Source: Pseudomonas syringae
GTDB lineage: Bacteria; Pseudomonadota; Gammaproteobacteria; Pseudomonadales; Pseudomonadaceae
DNA length: 64,000 bases
NCBI RefSeq assembly: GCF_000737245.1
Contig: NZ_JPQU01000016.1
Location: forward strand, 1-64,000
Direction of reading: 5' to 3'
The notes under the pieces were generated by a model that ran no database searches, was not told where the DNA came from, and saw only the letters and a program-made list of their open reading frames with translations. Position 1 is the first letter of the stretch; the number at the start of each line of letters is the position of its first letter. Shown piece after piece: positions 55,516 to 64,000 of the stretch. A program made the translations under genes and the position numbers.

Positions 55516-56594
55516 AAGCTTCACTGCTCAATAAGCTGGATATCCTCAGCGACCGCTTTGAGGAACTGACTGCGTTGCTTGGCGATGCCGAGGTCATTTC
55601 CGATCAGACCAAATTCCGCGCGTATTCCCGTGAATACGCGGAGGTAGAGCCGATCGTCGCGGCCTACAAGCAATTGCTCAAGGCATTGGCTGACCTGGAG
55701 GGCGCCCAGGCGCTGCTCAAGGACAGCGATCCTGACATGCGTGAAATGGCTGTCGAGGAAGTCCGGGAAACCAAGCAATTGCTGGCGGACCTGGAAGCCC
55801 AGTTGCAGCGCATGCTGCTGCCCAAGGACCCCAACGACGGACGCAACGTGTTTCTTGAAATCCGCGCCGGCACCGGTGGCGATGAGGCAGCGATCTTTTC
55901 CGGCGATCTGTTCCGCATGTATTCGCGTTATGCCGAGCGCCGTGGCTGGCGGGTCGAGATTCTCTCCGAGAACGAAGGCGAGCACGGCGGTTATAAAGAA
56001 GTGATCGCCCGGGTCGAAGGCGAGAATGTCTACGGCAAACTCAAGTTCGAGTCCGGCGCGCACCGCGTACAGCGGGTTCCGGAAACTGAATCCCAAGGCC
56101 GTATCCACACCTCGGCCTGCACCGTTGCGGTGCTGCCGGAGCCGGATGAGCAGCAGGCTATCGAGATCAATCCGTCGGACTTGCGCATTGATACCTACAA
56201 GTCGTCGGGGGCAGGGGGGCAGCACGTGAACAAGACTGACTCGGCGATTCGGATTACCCACCTTCCGTCGGGTATTGTCGTCGAGTGTCAGGAAGAACGT
56301 TCGCAGCACAAGAACCGCGCCCGTGCGATGTCCTGGCTATCTGCCAAACTTAATGACCAGCAAACCAGCGCGGCGGCCAATGCCATCGCCAGTGAGCGTA
56401 AACTGCTGGTTGGCTCGGGGGATCGCTCCGAGCGGATTCGCACATACAACTTTCCTCAGGGGCGAGTAACGGATCACCGCGTCAATCTGACCTTGTATTC
56501 GCTGGATGAAGTTCTGGCCGGTGGAGTCGATGCAGTGATAGAACCGCTACTTGCCGAATATCAGGCAGACCAACTAGCGGCACTGGGTGAGTAA
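55512..56594 (+). CDS. prfA: Peptide chain release factor 1
   Basis: 360 residues. It recognises UAA and UAG. The GGQ motif is in [14 protein letters not shown] (about 226-239), and the stop-recognition domain lies upstream near 180-200. The ATG overlaps the hemA stop by four bases. PrmC, which methylates the GGQ glutamine, is encoded next. Confidence 0.97.
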   Translation: MKASLLNKLDILSDRFEELTALLGDAEVISDQTKFRAYSREYAEVEPIVAAYKQLLKALADLEGAQALLKDSDPDMREMAVEEVRETKQLLADLEAQLQRMLLPKDPNDGRNVFLEIRAGTGGDEAAIFSGDLFRMYSRYAERRGWRVEILSENEGEHGGYKEVIARVEGENVYGKLKFESGAHRVQRVPETESQGRIHTSACTVAVLPEPDEQQAIEINPSDLRIDTYKSSGAGGQHVNKTDSAIRITHLPSGIVVECQEERSQHKNRARAMSWLSAKLNDQQTSAAANAIASERKLLVGSGDRSERIRTYNFPQGRVTDHRVNLTLYSLDEVLAGGVDAVIEPLLAEYQADQLAALGE

Positions 56595-57428
56595 ATGACA
56601 ATCATCGCCAGCTTGTTAAGAAGCGCCGAACTGCCCGATTCACCAACTGCGCGTCTGGATGTGGAGCTGCTGCTGGCAGCTGCACTGGGCAAACCCCGCA
56701 GTTTCCTGCACACCTGGCCGGAGCGGATCGTCAGCAGCGAAGCGGCATTGAAGTTCGCCTCGTACCTGCAACGTCGCCAGACTGGTGAGCCTGTGGCATA
56801 CATTCTGGGCCAGCAGGGTTTCTGGAAACTGGACCTGGAAGTCGCGCCACACACCCTGATCCCGCGTCCAGAAACCGAAATGCTCGTCGAGGCGGCTCTG
56901 GAGCTGGTACCCGCATTCGCCCCTGCTCAGGTCCTGGACTTGGGCACCGGTACCGGCGCAATCGGCCTGGCGCTGGCCAGCGAACGACCGGCCTGGCACG
57001 TTACGGCGGTTGATCGGGTGCTCGAAGCCGTCGCCCTTGCCGAACGCAACCGTCAGCGTCTGCAACTCGATAACGCCCACGTGATGAGCAGCCACTGGTT
57101 TGATTCGGTGCAAGGCAAGCGCTTCGACCTGATCATCAGCAATCCGCCATACATCGCTGCCGAGGATCCGCATCTGGTCACCGGCGACGTACGTTTCGAA
57201 CCCAACAGTGCGCTGGTTGCCGGCGCTGAGGGCCTGGATGACCTGCGTTTGATCATTGACCAAGCCCCTGCGCACATGAGGCCGGAAGGCTGGCTGCTGC
57301 TGGAACACGGCTACGACCAAGGCGCTGCGGTGCGGGACCTGTTGAGCAGCCATGGCTTCGAAAAAATCCAGACCCGCCGTGATCTGGGCGACCATGAACG
57401 CATCACCTTCGGGCGCCTGCCGTGCTGA
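56595..57428 (+). CDS. prmC: Release factor glutamine methyltransferase
   Basis: 277 residues. It methylates the GGQ glutamine of release factors with SAM. SAM motif VLDLGTGTGAIGLALA is at about 114-129, and the substrate motif SNPPYIA is at about 180. The start abuts the prfA stop. Confidence 0.96.
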   Translation: MTIIASLLRSAELPDSPTARLDVELLLAAALGKPRSFLHTWPERIVSSEAALKFASYLQRRQTGEPVAYILGQQGFWKLDLEVAPHTLIPRPETEMLVEAALELVPAFAPAQVLDLGTGTGAIGLALASERPAWHVTAVDRVLEAVALAERNRQRLQLDNAHVMSSHWFDSVQGKRFDLIISNPPYIAAEDPHLVTGDVRFEPNSALVAGAEGLDDLRLIIDQAPAHMRPEGWLLLEHGYDQGAAVRDLLSSHGFEKIQTRRDLGDHERITFGRLPC

Positions 57429-58171
57429 GTGATCAGGAACTGTTGCGCTACAGCCGACAGATTCTGTTGCAGCACGTCGATATCGACGGCCAGTTGAATC
57501 TCAAGCAGAGTCGGGTATTGATCGTCGGCCTGGGCGGGCTGGGCTCGCCAGTGGCGCTGTACCTGGCTGCCGCCGGTGTTGGGGAGCTGCATCTGGCGGA
57601 CTTCGATACTGTCGATCTGACCAACCTGCAACGGCAAATCATCCACGACAGCCAGAGCGTCGGGCAGACCAAAGTCGATTCGGCGATGGCCCGGCTGAGG
57701 GCGATCAACCCTGAGATTGCTTTGGTCGCTCATCCTGTCGCGCTGGATGCCGACTCGCTGTCGACGGCGGTGCAGGCGGTCGATCTGGTCCTGGACTGTT
57801 CAGACAATTTCGCCACCCGGGGTGCGGTCAACGCCGCCTGTGTTGCTGCGCGCAAACCTTTGGTCAGCGGCGCGGCGATTCGTCTCGAAGGTCAATTGTC
57901 GGTGTTCGACCCGCGTCGTGCTGAAAGCCCTTGTTATCACTGCTTGTACGGTCACGGCAGCGAAGCCGAACTGACCTGCAGCGAAGCCGGTGTGCTTGGC
58001 CCGCTGGTGGGATTGGTGGGCAGCCTGCAAGCACTGGAAGCGCTGAAACTATTGGTGGGCTTCGGTGAGCCGTTGGTAGGGCGTCTGTTGTTGATCGACG
58101 CCTTGACCACGCGCTTTCGCGAACTCAAGGTCAAGCGGGATCCGGGTTGCAGCGTTTGCGGGTTGGCATGA
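57422..58171 (+). CDS. moeB: Molybdopterin-synthase adenylyltransferase (MoeB/ThiF family)
   Basis: 249 residues, E1-like. Nucleotide motif [19 protein letters not shown] (37-55), DLTNLQRQI, the [11 protein letters not shown] segment (about 127-137) and two zinc CxxC pairs (CYHC near 179, CSVC at the C-terminus). It adenylates MoaD for molybdopterin synthesis and so serves the nitrate reductase cofactor. It begins with GTG at 57422 inside the prmC end. Confidence 0.9.
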   Translation: MLSDQELLRYSRQILLQHVDIDGQLNLKQSRVLIVGLGGLGSPVALYLAAAGVGELHLADFDTVDLTNLQRQIIHDSQSVGQTKVDSAMARLRAINPEIALVAHPVALDADSLSTAVQAVDLVLDCSDNFATRGAVNAACVAARKPLVSGAAIRLEGQLSVFDPRRAESPCYHCLYGHGSEAELTCSEAGVLGPLVGLVGSLQALEALKLLVGFGEPLVGRLLLIDALTTRFRELKVKRDPGCSVCGLA

Positions 58172-58968
58172 ACAGAGCAAGTGATGCGCCGGTAGGCGTA
58201 TTTGACTCAGGCGTTGGTGGCCTGTCGGTTTTGGGTGAAATACGCAGCCTGTTGCCCAACGAGTCGCTGCTTTACGTAGCCGATTGTGGGCACATCCCGT
58301 ACGGTGAGAAATCCCCGGAATTCATTCGCCAGCGGTGCCTGACCATCGCTGGCTTCTTTCGTGAGCAGGGTGCCAAAGCGCTAGTGCTGGCGTGCAATAC
58401 CGCGACAGCGGCAGCGGGGGCGCAACTGCGAGAGCAGTATCCTGACTGGCCGATTGTCGGCATGGAGCCCGCCGTAAAACCCGCAGCGGCAGCGACGCGC
58501 AGCGGTGTGGTTGGCGTGCTGGCCACCACAGGCACCTTGCGGAGCGCCAAGTTCGCCGCATTACTGGATCGGTTTGCAGGCAACGTGCGGGTCGTGACTC
58601 AGCCGTGTCCTGGCCTGGTGGAACTGATCGAAACCGGCGACCTGTTCAGCCCGATGATTCGTGCCTTGCTGCAAAGCTACGTCGAGCCTCTGCTCAATGA
58701 AGGCTGCGACACGATCATTCTCGGCTGCACTCACTATCCCTTCCTCAAACCCCTGCTGCGGGAAATGATCCCCGAATCGGTCATCCTGATCGATACCGGG
58801 CACGCGGTAGCGCGGCAACTCCAACGTCTTCTTGCCCAGCAAGACGGATTGGCACAGGGGCCAGCCCGAGAAACTGTGTTCTGGACCAGTGCAGATCCAA
58901 CTAATTTCAGAAACATCCTACCTGCCCTATGGAAAAAATCTGACAGTGTGCGAAGCTTCGGTTTGTAA
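58168..58968 (+). CDS. murI: Glutamate racemase
   Basis: 266 residues. It provides D-glutamate for peptidoglycan. Motifs are [14 protein letters not shown] (8-21), the first catalytic Cys in [10 protein letters not shown] (about 74) and the second in [12 protein letters not shown] (about 188). ATG 58168 overlaps the moeB stop by four bases; a start seven codons earlier would lengthen the overlap without benefit. Confidence 0.96.
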   Translation: MNRASDAPVGVFDSGVGGLSVLGEIRSLLPNESLLYVADCGHIPYGEKSPEFIRQRCLTIAGFFREQGAKALVLACNTATAAAGAQLREQYPDWPIVGMEPAVKPAAAATRSGVVGVLATTGTLRSAKFAALLDRFAGNVRVVTQPCPGLVELIETGDLFSPMIRALLQSYVEPLLNEGCDTIILGCTHYPFLKPLLREMIPESVILIDTGHAVARQLQRLLAQQDGLAQGPARETVFWTSADPTNFRNILPALWKKSDSVRSFGL

Positions 58969-59083
58969 AAAAATCGTGAAAAGCCCTGTTTTGCTCTGAA
59001 CTAAGCCACGCGTGCAGATTTCTATAGCAACAGATTGGCTGTAAAAAAACCTAAAAACTGTATGTATAAATAGGAAGTTTCTG

Positions 59084-59602
59084 ATGAAGCGTCTGTTTTG
59101 TCTGGCTGCGATTGCGGCCGCTTTACTGGGGCAAACCTCTCTTTCTCAAGCTGCAGGCGTCGAGTTTTCGGTCGGTCAGACCGGGCAGACGACCCAGACC
59201 TATCGCCTGGGTATGAAGTTTGATTGGGATCAGAGCTGGCTGCAAAGTGACGTCGGCCGTTTGACCGGCTATTGGGATGGGGCTTATACCTACTGGGATG
59301 GCGACAAAGGCTCAAGTAACAACAGCCTGTCGTTCTCGCCGGTACTGGTTTACGAATTTGCAGGCGAAACAGTCAAGCCTTACGTTGAGGCGGGTATCGG
59401 AGTCGCAGTGTTCTCCAATACCAAATACGAAGACAAAAACTTCGGCTCGGCTTTCAACTTCGAAGACCGCATCGGCTTCGGCCTGCGCTTCAACGGCGGC
59501 CACGAAATCGGCATTCGCGCGACTCACTATTCGAATGCGGGTATTAAACAGCCAAACGACGGTATAGAAAGCTACGCACTACACTACACGATGCCTTTGT
59601 AA
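59084..59602 (+). CDS. pagL: Lipid A 3-O-deacylase PagL
   Basis: 172 residues. A cleavable signal peptide (about 1-23) precedes an eight-strand outer-membrane barrel. The C-terminal active-site region HYSNAGIKQPN..ESY carries His148, Ser150 and Glu162, matching the PagL triad once the signal peptide is removed. It removes the 3-O-acyl chain from lipid A. AGGAAG six bases before the ATG is the ribosome-binding site. It is monocistronic, 115 bp after murI. Confidence 0.93.
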   Translation: MKRLFCLAAIAAALLGQTSLSQAAGVEFSVGQTGQTTQTYRLGMKFDWDQSWLQSDVGRLTGYWDGAYTYWDGDKGSSNNSLSFSPVLVYEFAGETVKPYVEAGIGVAVFSNTKYEDKNFGSAFNFEDRIGFGLRFNGGHEIGIRATHYSNAGIKQPNDGIESYALHYTMPL

Positions 59603-59621
59603 AAGAAGGGTAGTGACTCAT

Positions 59622-59716
59622 TTGTGGGAGCCGAGCTTGCTCGCGAATACGGTATTTCAGGCACAAGAAATGCGCCGGTTGTACTGACCTCTTCGCGAGC
59701 AAGCTCGCTCCCACAG
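59622..59716. repeat. REP pair beside the left island repeat
   Basis: Arms TGTGGGAGCCGAGCTTGCTC (from 59622) and its complement ending at 59716. A matching doublet lies beside the right-hand repeat at 62502-62612, so each island repeat has a REP pair on its outer or inner left side. Confidence 0.85.
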
Positions 59717-59733
59717 AAGTTTGCGGGAATTAA

Positions 59734-59804
59734 AGATAAGCCGTCTCAATCCCCATCCGCTCATTCATGCACTCTTCCGAGCCGGTTTCGAACTCGCGGC
59801 AGAT
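59734..59804 (-). pseudogene. Stump of the ykgJ 3' end; left 71-bp direct repeat
   Basis: These 71 bases are identical to 62676-62746. On the minus strand they still encode the last 24 codons of the YkgJ-type protein (ICREFETGSEEC...AYL), now ended by TAA. Nothing upstream of it continues the gene. It and its copy bound the hcp-toxin-immunity island. Confidence 0.9.
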
Positions 59805-59854
59805 GAGAATTTGCTCCACAGGGGCGGCATCTTGCAGGCATGACGCCGATTGGC

Positions 59855-59922
59855 AGGTGCTGTCGAAGGCTGCGAAAGCATTCCATCTGACACACCGCCA
59901 TTTGCAGCCTTCGGCAGCACCT
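59855..59922. repeat. Second-class REP pair
   Basis: Arms AGGTGCTGTCGAAGGCTGC (59855-59873) and GCAGCCTTCGGCAGCACCT (59904-59922) form the other common Pseudomonas REP class. It lies between the repeat stump and hcp. Confidence 0.8.
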
Positions 59923-60075
59923 ACAGCCGAACTCCGCTCCGAATACCCGCATTACGGTACGATTCGTACTATCCAGCTACAGCCATGATCCTACATCCCG
60001 CACCGAATAAGCCTACAGCTGTCAAATCCTTCGCTTAAATAGACTCCCCTGCCTGCGAACAAGGAAATCGTAAGC

Positions 60076-60561
60076 ATGGCTATCCACGGCTACATGAAGC
60101 TCGAAGGCAAAAAGCAGAAACTGATTTCAGCGGGATGCTCGACGAAGGAATCCATCGGCAACAAATTTCAGGCTGCGCATGTCGACGAAATCATGGTGCT
60201 GGCCTGCACCCATGACTTGGCCAACCTTGAAAATCTCGACAAGCCTTCCCATAGCCCCATCGTCATTACCAAGTACATCGATAAATCTTCACCCCTGTTG
60301 GCGCGAGCGCTGGCGCAGCGGGAGGAGATTGCCGCGACTGTCGATTTCTATCGGGCGGCGGGCGAGGCCGGGTTGGTCAAGTTATACTCGGTCAGCATTA
60401 ACGGCGGGATCATCGCTGGCCTGACTTTAGATCTTCCCCACGTGCTCGAGGAGCCCGATGCAGAACCACAAGAACACCTCGCGCTGCGTTATCAGGACAT
60501 CACCTGGACGAACCATCTGACCAGTACCAGCGGTCAGACGTTCTGGGATGAGAAGCCATGA
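60076..60561 (+). CDS. hcp: Hcp-family T6SS tube protein/effector carrier
   Basis: 161 residues, standard Hcp length. Family segments are MAIHGYMKLEGKKQ at the start, SPIVITKYIDKSSPLLARAL (about 63-82) and a beta-rich C-terminus. Hcp hexamers form the T6SS inner tube and can carry a small effector in the lumen. The following toxin gene starts within its stop (ATGA, 60558-60561), which marks this as an orphan hcp dedicated to that effector. AAGGA lies about ten bases before the ATG. Confidence 0.92.
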   Translation: MAIHGYMKLEGKKQKLISAGCSTKESIGNKFQAAHVDEIMVLACTHDLANLENLDKPSHSPIVITKYIDKSSPLLARALAQREEIAATVDFYRAAGEAGLVKLYSVSINGGIIAGLTLDLPHVLEEPDAEPQEHLALRYQDITWTNHLTSTSGQTFWDEKP

Positions 60562-62029
60562 ATTATCAACAGTATGTGGCTGAAGATGTGCGAAAGCTCG
60601 CCACCCGGCTGATCAGCAAGGCGCGAGCGCTGAGCCTGGCGCATCTCGAACCGGGCATACCGCGGGTGCGGTTTCAGCAACAAGTGGCAAGGTACACGAA
60701 GGGTGTCGTTCGCAAGGTTGAGCAAGGCCTTACACCTGCTGCACAGGCCGTGCGGGTGTTGCAACAAGAGCGTACGGACCTGCTGGCCCAGTCACGAGCG
60801 CTCAAGCGCGACCCGCAAAGCGCGATCACCCCTGCGGTCAGACGCATTCAGCGCATCTGGCTGCTTCAGCCTTCATACCGTCGCGACCCCGAGCGCCTGC
60901 TGCGCTTCGTACACGAGCAGCACCTCAGAGCGCTGGAGCACAAGGCGCGAAAACCGGGCAACCCTCTGCGCCCGAAAGAACCAGACCCCTTCGATTTTTT
61001 CCCTCAAGAGCAATGGCCTGAGCCCATCGAACTGCATGAGCCGGGGTTTTACATCGTGCCTAGAAGCACAACTGCGGCTCAACTACAGACAGACCTGTTT
61101 ACCTCGCCCTCCAACGCGGTGCTCGATAAATTCAGGGCGCTGAATCCAGGGCTGGGCAAGGTTGTCAGGGCCGGTCAGCTGATCGTATTGAGCGACCCGC
61201 AAAACCCGCGCTGTACCTTAGAAGAAACGCTGCTGATGAGCACCGCACAAAACGTCAAAAGCGTGCTGGATGAAATGAGCCCTGAGGAGGCGGATTTCAT
61301 GGTTCGGCATCGGGATGAAATCGAGAGCTTCCTCACCCATGGCTCTTCCGCGATTGGGGTCGGCACATCGATCTTCTCCAAGCACTTGGGCGATGTGCAA
61401 AAACTGCTGGTCGACATAGACGAATTGCACACTAAAACGCTGCAACAACATGGACACCTGCGCCCCCAGAGTTCTTCGCTCAACGCAAAACCCTGCTTAA
61501 CTCGCTCGATAGACACCTCAACTCACTGACCAGGAAAGGCATCGGTTTCCCCGACCACCCCAAACTCAAAACCGCCTTGGGTATATCCAGCCGTAGCCTG
61601 GTCCACCGCTATGGCAGAGCGGGCGCAACTGGCCAGAACCCCGGTTATTACACCCATCTCGGTCGTGTGGCGAAGGCGAGCCAATACCTAAAGTACGGCG
61701 GTTGGATTGGTACGGCGATTGGTGGCGGTGCGTCGTATGTCAAAGTCCAGAAAGTGTGTGCGGCGGGGGAAAGCGAGGCTTGTGAGAGGGTGAAATATAC
61801 CGAGGCTGGAGGATTTGCGGGAAGCGTCTTAGGCGGCGCTGCGGCGGGCGCAGCCGCGAGTTTAGGAGCGACCGGAACTGTCTGTGCGGCGTTTAGCGTG
61901 CCGACGCTTGGGGCTGGCACGATGGTCTGCGGATTGGTAGTTGTTGCCGCTGCGGCTTTAGCATCGGGTGCGTTCTTCGGCAAAATGGGTGAAGCCGCCG
62001 GAGATATAATTTATAGGGTGAGCAAATGA
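60558..62029 (+). pseudogene. Hcp-linked LysM/glycine-zipper toxin, frameshifted
   Basis: Two frames together make one protein. The first (323 codons, ending 61529) has helical N-terminal regions and a LysM-like segment (GFYIVPRSTTAAQL..LNPGLGKVVRAGQLIVLSDP, about 165-213). The second continues from about 61468 with PEFFAQRKTLLNSLDRHL, ALGISSRSLVHRYGRAG and a glycine-zipper membrane region. Adding one C to the five-C run at 61463-61467 joins them into exactly 490 residues. The C-terminal hydrophobic zipper suggests a pore-forming toxin. As sequenced it would lack that part. Confidence 0.8.
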
Positions 62030-62409
62030 GCATAACTCTCGCCGAAAAGATTTTTCTAGGCATAACGTTAACAGGATTTTCAGGCATGGCTATTTGGCTA
62101 GGTATTGCGCTTCATTTTGCCCACACCAAAATGGACGTAATGCTTGCTCATTTAAGAAATTGTCCATTTGTTATGAATCGAGCTTTATTTCATAAAACTG
62201 GGGTGTGGGGACGGCTGTTCGTGCTGGGCGGGATAGCGTCTGTGCTCATGTACCCCAGTATCTATCTCAAGGACGGAGGTGCCGTTGCGGGAGATTTGGA
62301 AAGCTTTCCTGCAAAGCTCAAGCGAAAAACTGTCATATTATTCCGAATAAATCTGGCACTACTCGCTTATATGTTTGGCGCTGGCGGTGTCGCTTATTTA
62401 TATATTTGA
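62026..62409 (+). CDS. Putative membrane immunity protein for the Hcp-linked toxin
   Basis: 127 residues with hydrophobic segments at about 8-28, 62-78 and 105-126. Its ATG overlaps the toxin stop by four bases. It is more AT-rich than the neighbouring genes, as is common for immunity genes. A multi-pass immunity protein fits a toxin that acts on the inner membrane. No known family is recognised, and the role rests on position and topology. Confidence 0.6.
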   Translation: MSITLAEKIFLGITLTGFSGMAIWLGIALHFAHTKMDVMLAHLRNCPFVMNRALFHKTGVWGRLFVLGGIASVLMYPSIYLKDGGAVAGDLESFPAKLKRKTVILFRINLALLAYMFGAGGVAYLYI

Positions 62410-62501
62410 TGCGTGGAGCTGAGTGCTATTAGAGCAAGCACTGGCCAGTAGGAGATCCCCCGTCGTCCAGACGACGCGCTGTCGCGCAGCAAACACAGGA
62501 T

Positions 62502-62612
62502 CTGTGGGAGCGAGCTTGCTCGCGAAGCAATGTTCCTGCCTTGAGAAATATATGCCGATGTCCCGGCCTCTTCGCGAGCAAGGTGGAGCGCCACCCCGGT
62601 CACTCCTACAGC
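62502..62612. repeat. REP pair, degenerate right arm
   Basis: Left arm TGTGGGAGCGAGCTTGCTCG (from 62503). The right arm (62571-62612) begins as its complement and then switches to a different REP class (GGTGGAGCGCCACC...CACTCCTACA), so the element is a hybrid. It precedes the right island repeat. Confidence 0.75.
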
Positions 62613-62671
62613 GTTCGTGTTTGCTGCCCGGCAGTGTGGTGTCAGAGTTGCCGGAGCGGTTCCTGCAGATT

Positions 62672-62986
62672 TCAGAGATAAGCCGTCTCAATCCCCATCC
62701 GCTCATTCATGCACTCTTCCGAGCCGGTTTCGAACTCGCGGCAGATCAGTGGGCGTTTTTCGTAGATGGTGCACATCATGGTGTTGCGATCCAGCGCCGC
62801 GCACCAGCCGTCGTCCAGGCGCAGCATGACTTCGCCGCCCCAGTCGTCTTGGTCGATGAAGCGTTCAGGCACGCCGGTGTCGGTGATCAGCATCACTTCC
62901 AGTTGGCAGCAGCAGGCCGCACAGGTTGAGCACGTGATGGCTGTTTCTGTGGGAATCGTGTTAATCGGGATGAGGGTCGACGTCAT
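62672..62986 (-). CDS. YkgJ-family cysteine cluster protein
   Basis: 104 residues. The N-terminal CxxCxxCC-type cluster is CSTCAACCC (19-27), followed by WGGEVMLRLDDGWCAALD, MCTIYEKRPLICREFETGSEEC, the usual YkgJ metal-binding pattern. ATG 62986 starts just before the family region. It may bind zinc or an Fe-S cluster; its function is unknown. The last 24 codons fall in the 71-bp repeat whose second copy is at 59734. Confidence 0.85.
   Translation of the reverse strand: MTSTLIPINTIPTETAITCSTCAACCCQLEVMLITDTGVPERFIDQDDWGGEVMLRLDDGWCAALDRNTMMCTIYEKRPLICREFETGSEECMNERMGIETAYL
62676..62746. repeat. Right 71-bp direct repeat (3' end of the ykgJ-type gene)
   Basis: Identical over 71 bases to 59734-59804, 2942 bp away in the same orientation. 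Flanking bases differ on both sides. It belongs to the intact gene copy. Confidence 0.92.
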
Positions 62987-63002
62987 AGGCGCGCAGTGTA
63001 TG

Positions 63003-63524
63003 TCAGTGCGTGTCGCGGGTGTGGATTGCCTGACCAGCGATTGAACGCCCAGCGAGCCATTGCAGCAACGGAAACACACCAGCCCAGATCACCGCCAGTA
63101 TCAGCATGCTCGGCAACAGCCCCAGTGGCAGTTGCACGCCCGCCAGTTGCGAGCCGGCGTAATACGACATTGGCCCGCCGATGGCGCCCAGCAGGCTGGC
63201 GCGCCACCAGGGTTTGGCGGTCCAGGCCAGGCAATGATTGAGGGTCGTGGCCAGTACCGGCCAAAGCACGATCAACCACAGCGGAATCAACAAGCCTTCG
63301 TTGCTGAACGCAAAGACCCCCAGATTCATCAATAAACTGTCGAGCACTATGCCGAGCGCGGTTATCCACAGCAGCAATTTACCCTCTGCGGCCCACGAAC
63401 TTATCCACAGCAGATGCGCGACCAGTACGCCGACCGCCAGTAGCAGCCAATAGCTGTTGCCGCCCATCACGCAGGCAAACCAGCCGATCTGGAACAGCGC
63501 CGCATTGGCGATCTGCTTAAGCAT
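63003..63524 (-). CDS. DUF2878 integral membrane protein
   Basis: 173 residues with about five to six membrane helices (YWLLLAVGVLVAHLLW, LLLWITALGIVLDSLLMNLG, IPLWLIVLWPVLATTLNHCL and a C-terminal pair). DUF2878 proteins lie beside cyclopropane-fatty-acid synthase genes in many gamma-proteobacteria, as here, where the start overlaps the upstream methyltransferase by eight bases. Function unknown; a link to membrane lipid modification is inferred from context. Confidence 0.85.
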   Translation of the reverse strand: MLKQIANAALFQIGWFACVMGGNSYWLLLAVGVLVAHLLWISSWAAEGKLLLWITALGIVLDSLLMNLGVFAFSNEGLLIPLWLIVLWPVLATTLNHCLAWTAKPWWRASLLGAIGGPMSYYAGSQLAGVQLPLGLLPSMLILAVIWAGVFPLLQWLAGRSIAGQAIHTRDTH

Positions 63525-64000
63525 TGAAGCGGCCCAGCAACGGTTGCGGCAGAGCTGACGGTTTGGCCAGCAGCAACTGCGCGGTGCCGATGGCGCGTTC
63601 CAGGAAACCGCCTTCGCAGTAACACAGATAAAACTCCCAGAGCCGCAGGAAGTAATCGTCGTAGCCCAGCTCGGTGAGCGAGCCGTGGGCGTGGCGGAAG
63701 TTGTCGTGCCAGATGCGCAGGGTCTTGGCGTAGTGCAGGCCGAAATCTTCCATGTGCAGCAGGTTCATGTCGGTTTCGCGGGTGACGATCTCCAGCATTT
63801 TCTGCACAGAAGGCAAGGCGCCACCAGGGAAGATATGCCGCTGGATGAAGTCGACGCTGCGTTTGGCCTGCTCGTAGCGTTGGTCTCGAATGGTAATGGC
63901 CTGCAGCAGCATCAAACCGTCGGCCTTGAGCAGGTACGCGCATTGTTTGAAGTAGGTCGGCAGGAAGCGATGACCTACCGCTTCGATCATTTCGATGGAC
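63517..64000 (-). CDS. Cyclopropane-fatty-acyl-phospholipid synthase-like methyltransferase (3' part)
   Basis: The last 160 or so residues of a SAM-dependent methyltransferase whose start lies beyond the window. Segments typical of CFA synthases are SIEMIEAVGHRF, YFKQCAYLLKADGLMLLQAITI, the FIQRHIFPGGALPS motif and FGLHYAKTLRIWHDNF. It would add a methylene bridge to unsaturated phospholipid acyl chains, or a related modification. It overlaps the DUF2878 gene. Confidence 0.88.
   Translation of the reverse strand, partial: SIEMIEAVGHRFLPTYFKQCAYLLKADGLMLLQAITIRDQRYEQAKRSVDFIQRHIFPGGALPSVQKMLEIVTRETDMNLLHMEDFGLHYAKTLRIWHDNFRHAHGSLTELGYDDYFLRLWEFYLCYCEGGFLERAIGTAQLLLAKPSALPQPLLGRFNA

Noticed and set aside
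59734..62746. Integrative element with attL/attR
   Set aside because: The repeats resemble att sites at a gene 3' end, but no integrase or excisionase lies between them, so only a repeat-bounded island is claimed.

Overview
The window is chromosomal DNA of a fluorescent-group Pseudomonas. The evidence is the gene order hemA-prfA-prmC-moeB-murI facing a TPR lipoprotein-lolB-ispE-tRNA(Gln)-prs-rplY-pth-ychF block, the many REP palindromes of the GGGAGC..GCTTGC..CGCGA type, and a sigma-54/NasT-controlled nitrate assimilation region. It contains no insertion sequence, integrase or CRISPR array. One tRNA is present.

Layout. 0.4-7 kb: a DUF3100 membrane protein, then an orphan type VI secretion (T6SS) effector-like gene of about 1240 codons with an overlapping membrane partner. 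7-9.7 kb: a LysR regulator divergent from L-serine dehydratase. 9.7-14.4 kb: an operon for a 3-hydroxyisobutyrate dehydrogenase-like enzyme, an aldehyde dehydrogenase and an M20 amidohydrolase, divergent from its own LysR gene. 14.6-29.2 kb: assimilatory nitrate reduction, with cobA, a PP2C-kinase fusion, nitrate transporter nasA, regulators nasT and nasS, a nitrate reductase fused to a CysJ-like flavoprotein, and nirBD. A tandem array of 104-bp REP pairs lies between nasA and nasT. nasA, the reductase gene and nirB each have a sigma-54 promoter followed by the same two-hexaloop leader and an intrinsic terminator, which is the expected RNA target of the ANTAR antiterminator NasT.

29.2-46.8 kb: an ABC-transporter-dependent (group 2-like) capsule locus. 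It has kpsF, an export block kpsMTED (bexD/bexC style), initiation genes kpsC and kpsS, and a set resembling wcbO-P-Q-R of Burkholderia and rkp-1 of rhizobia (KpsS-like, SDR, LtaS-like sulfatase-fold protein, type I PKS). The PKS stops after its dehydratase domain, and it meets head-on a second KpsC-like gene that is also cut short. The two ends overlap by 68 bp at about 39.80 kb. This looks like a deletion scar that removed the rest of the PKS (including any ACP) and probably the serotype-specific glycosyltransferases.

47-59.6 kb: conserved housekeeping genes ending in pagL, a lipid A deacylase. 59.6-62.8 kb: a small T6SS island (hcp, a LysM/glycine-zipper toxin with a one-base frameshift, and a membrane immunity protein), bounded by identical 71-bp direct repeats. 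The repeats are the 3' end of a ykgJ-type gene, intact on the right and a stump on the left. 63-64 kb: DUF2878 and the 3' part of a cyclopropane-fatty-acid-synthase-like gene that runs off the edge.

Most promising leads: the three matched NasT leaders with sigma-54 promoters, the capsule deletion scar, the T6SS island between gene-end repeats with its frameshifted toxin, and the REP array with an internal 208-bp tandem duplication.
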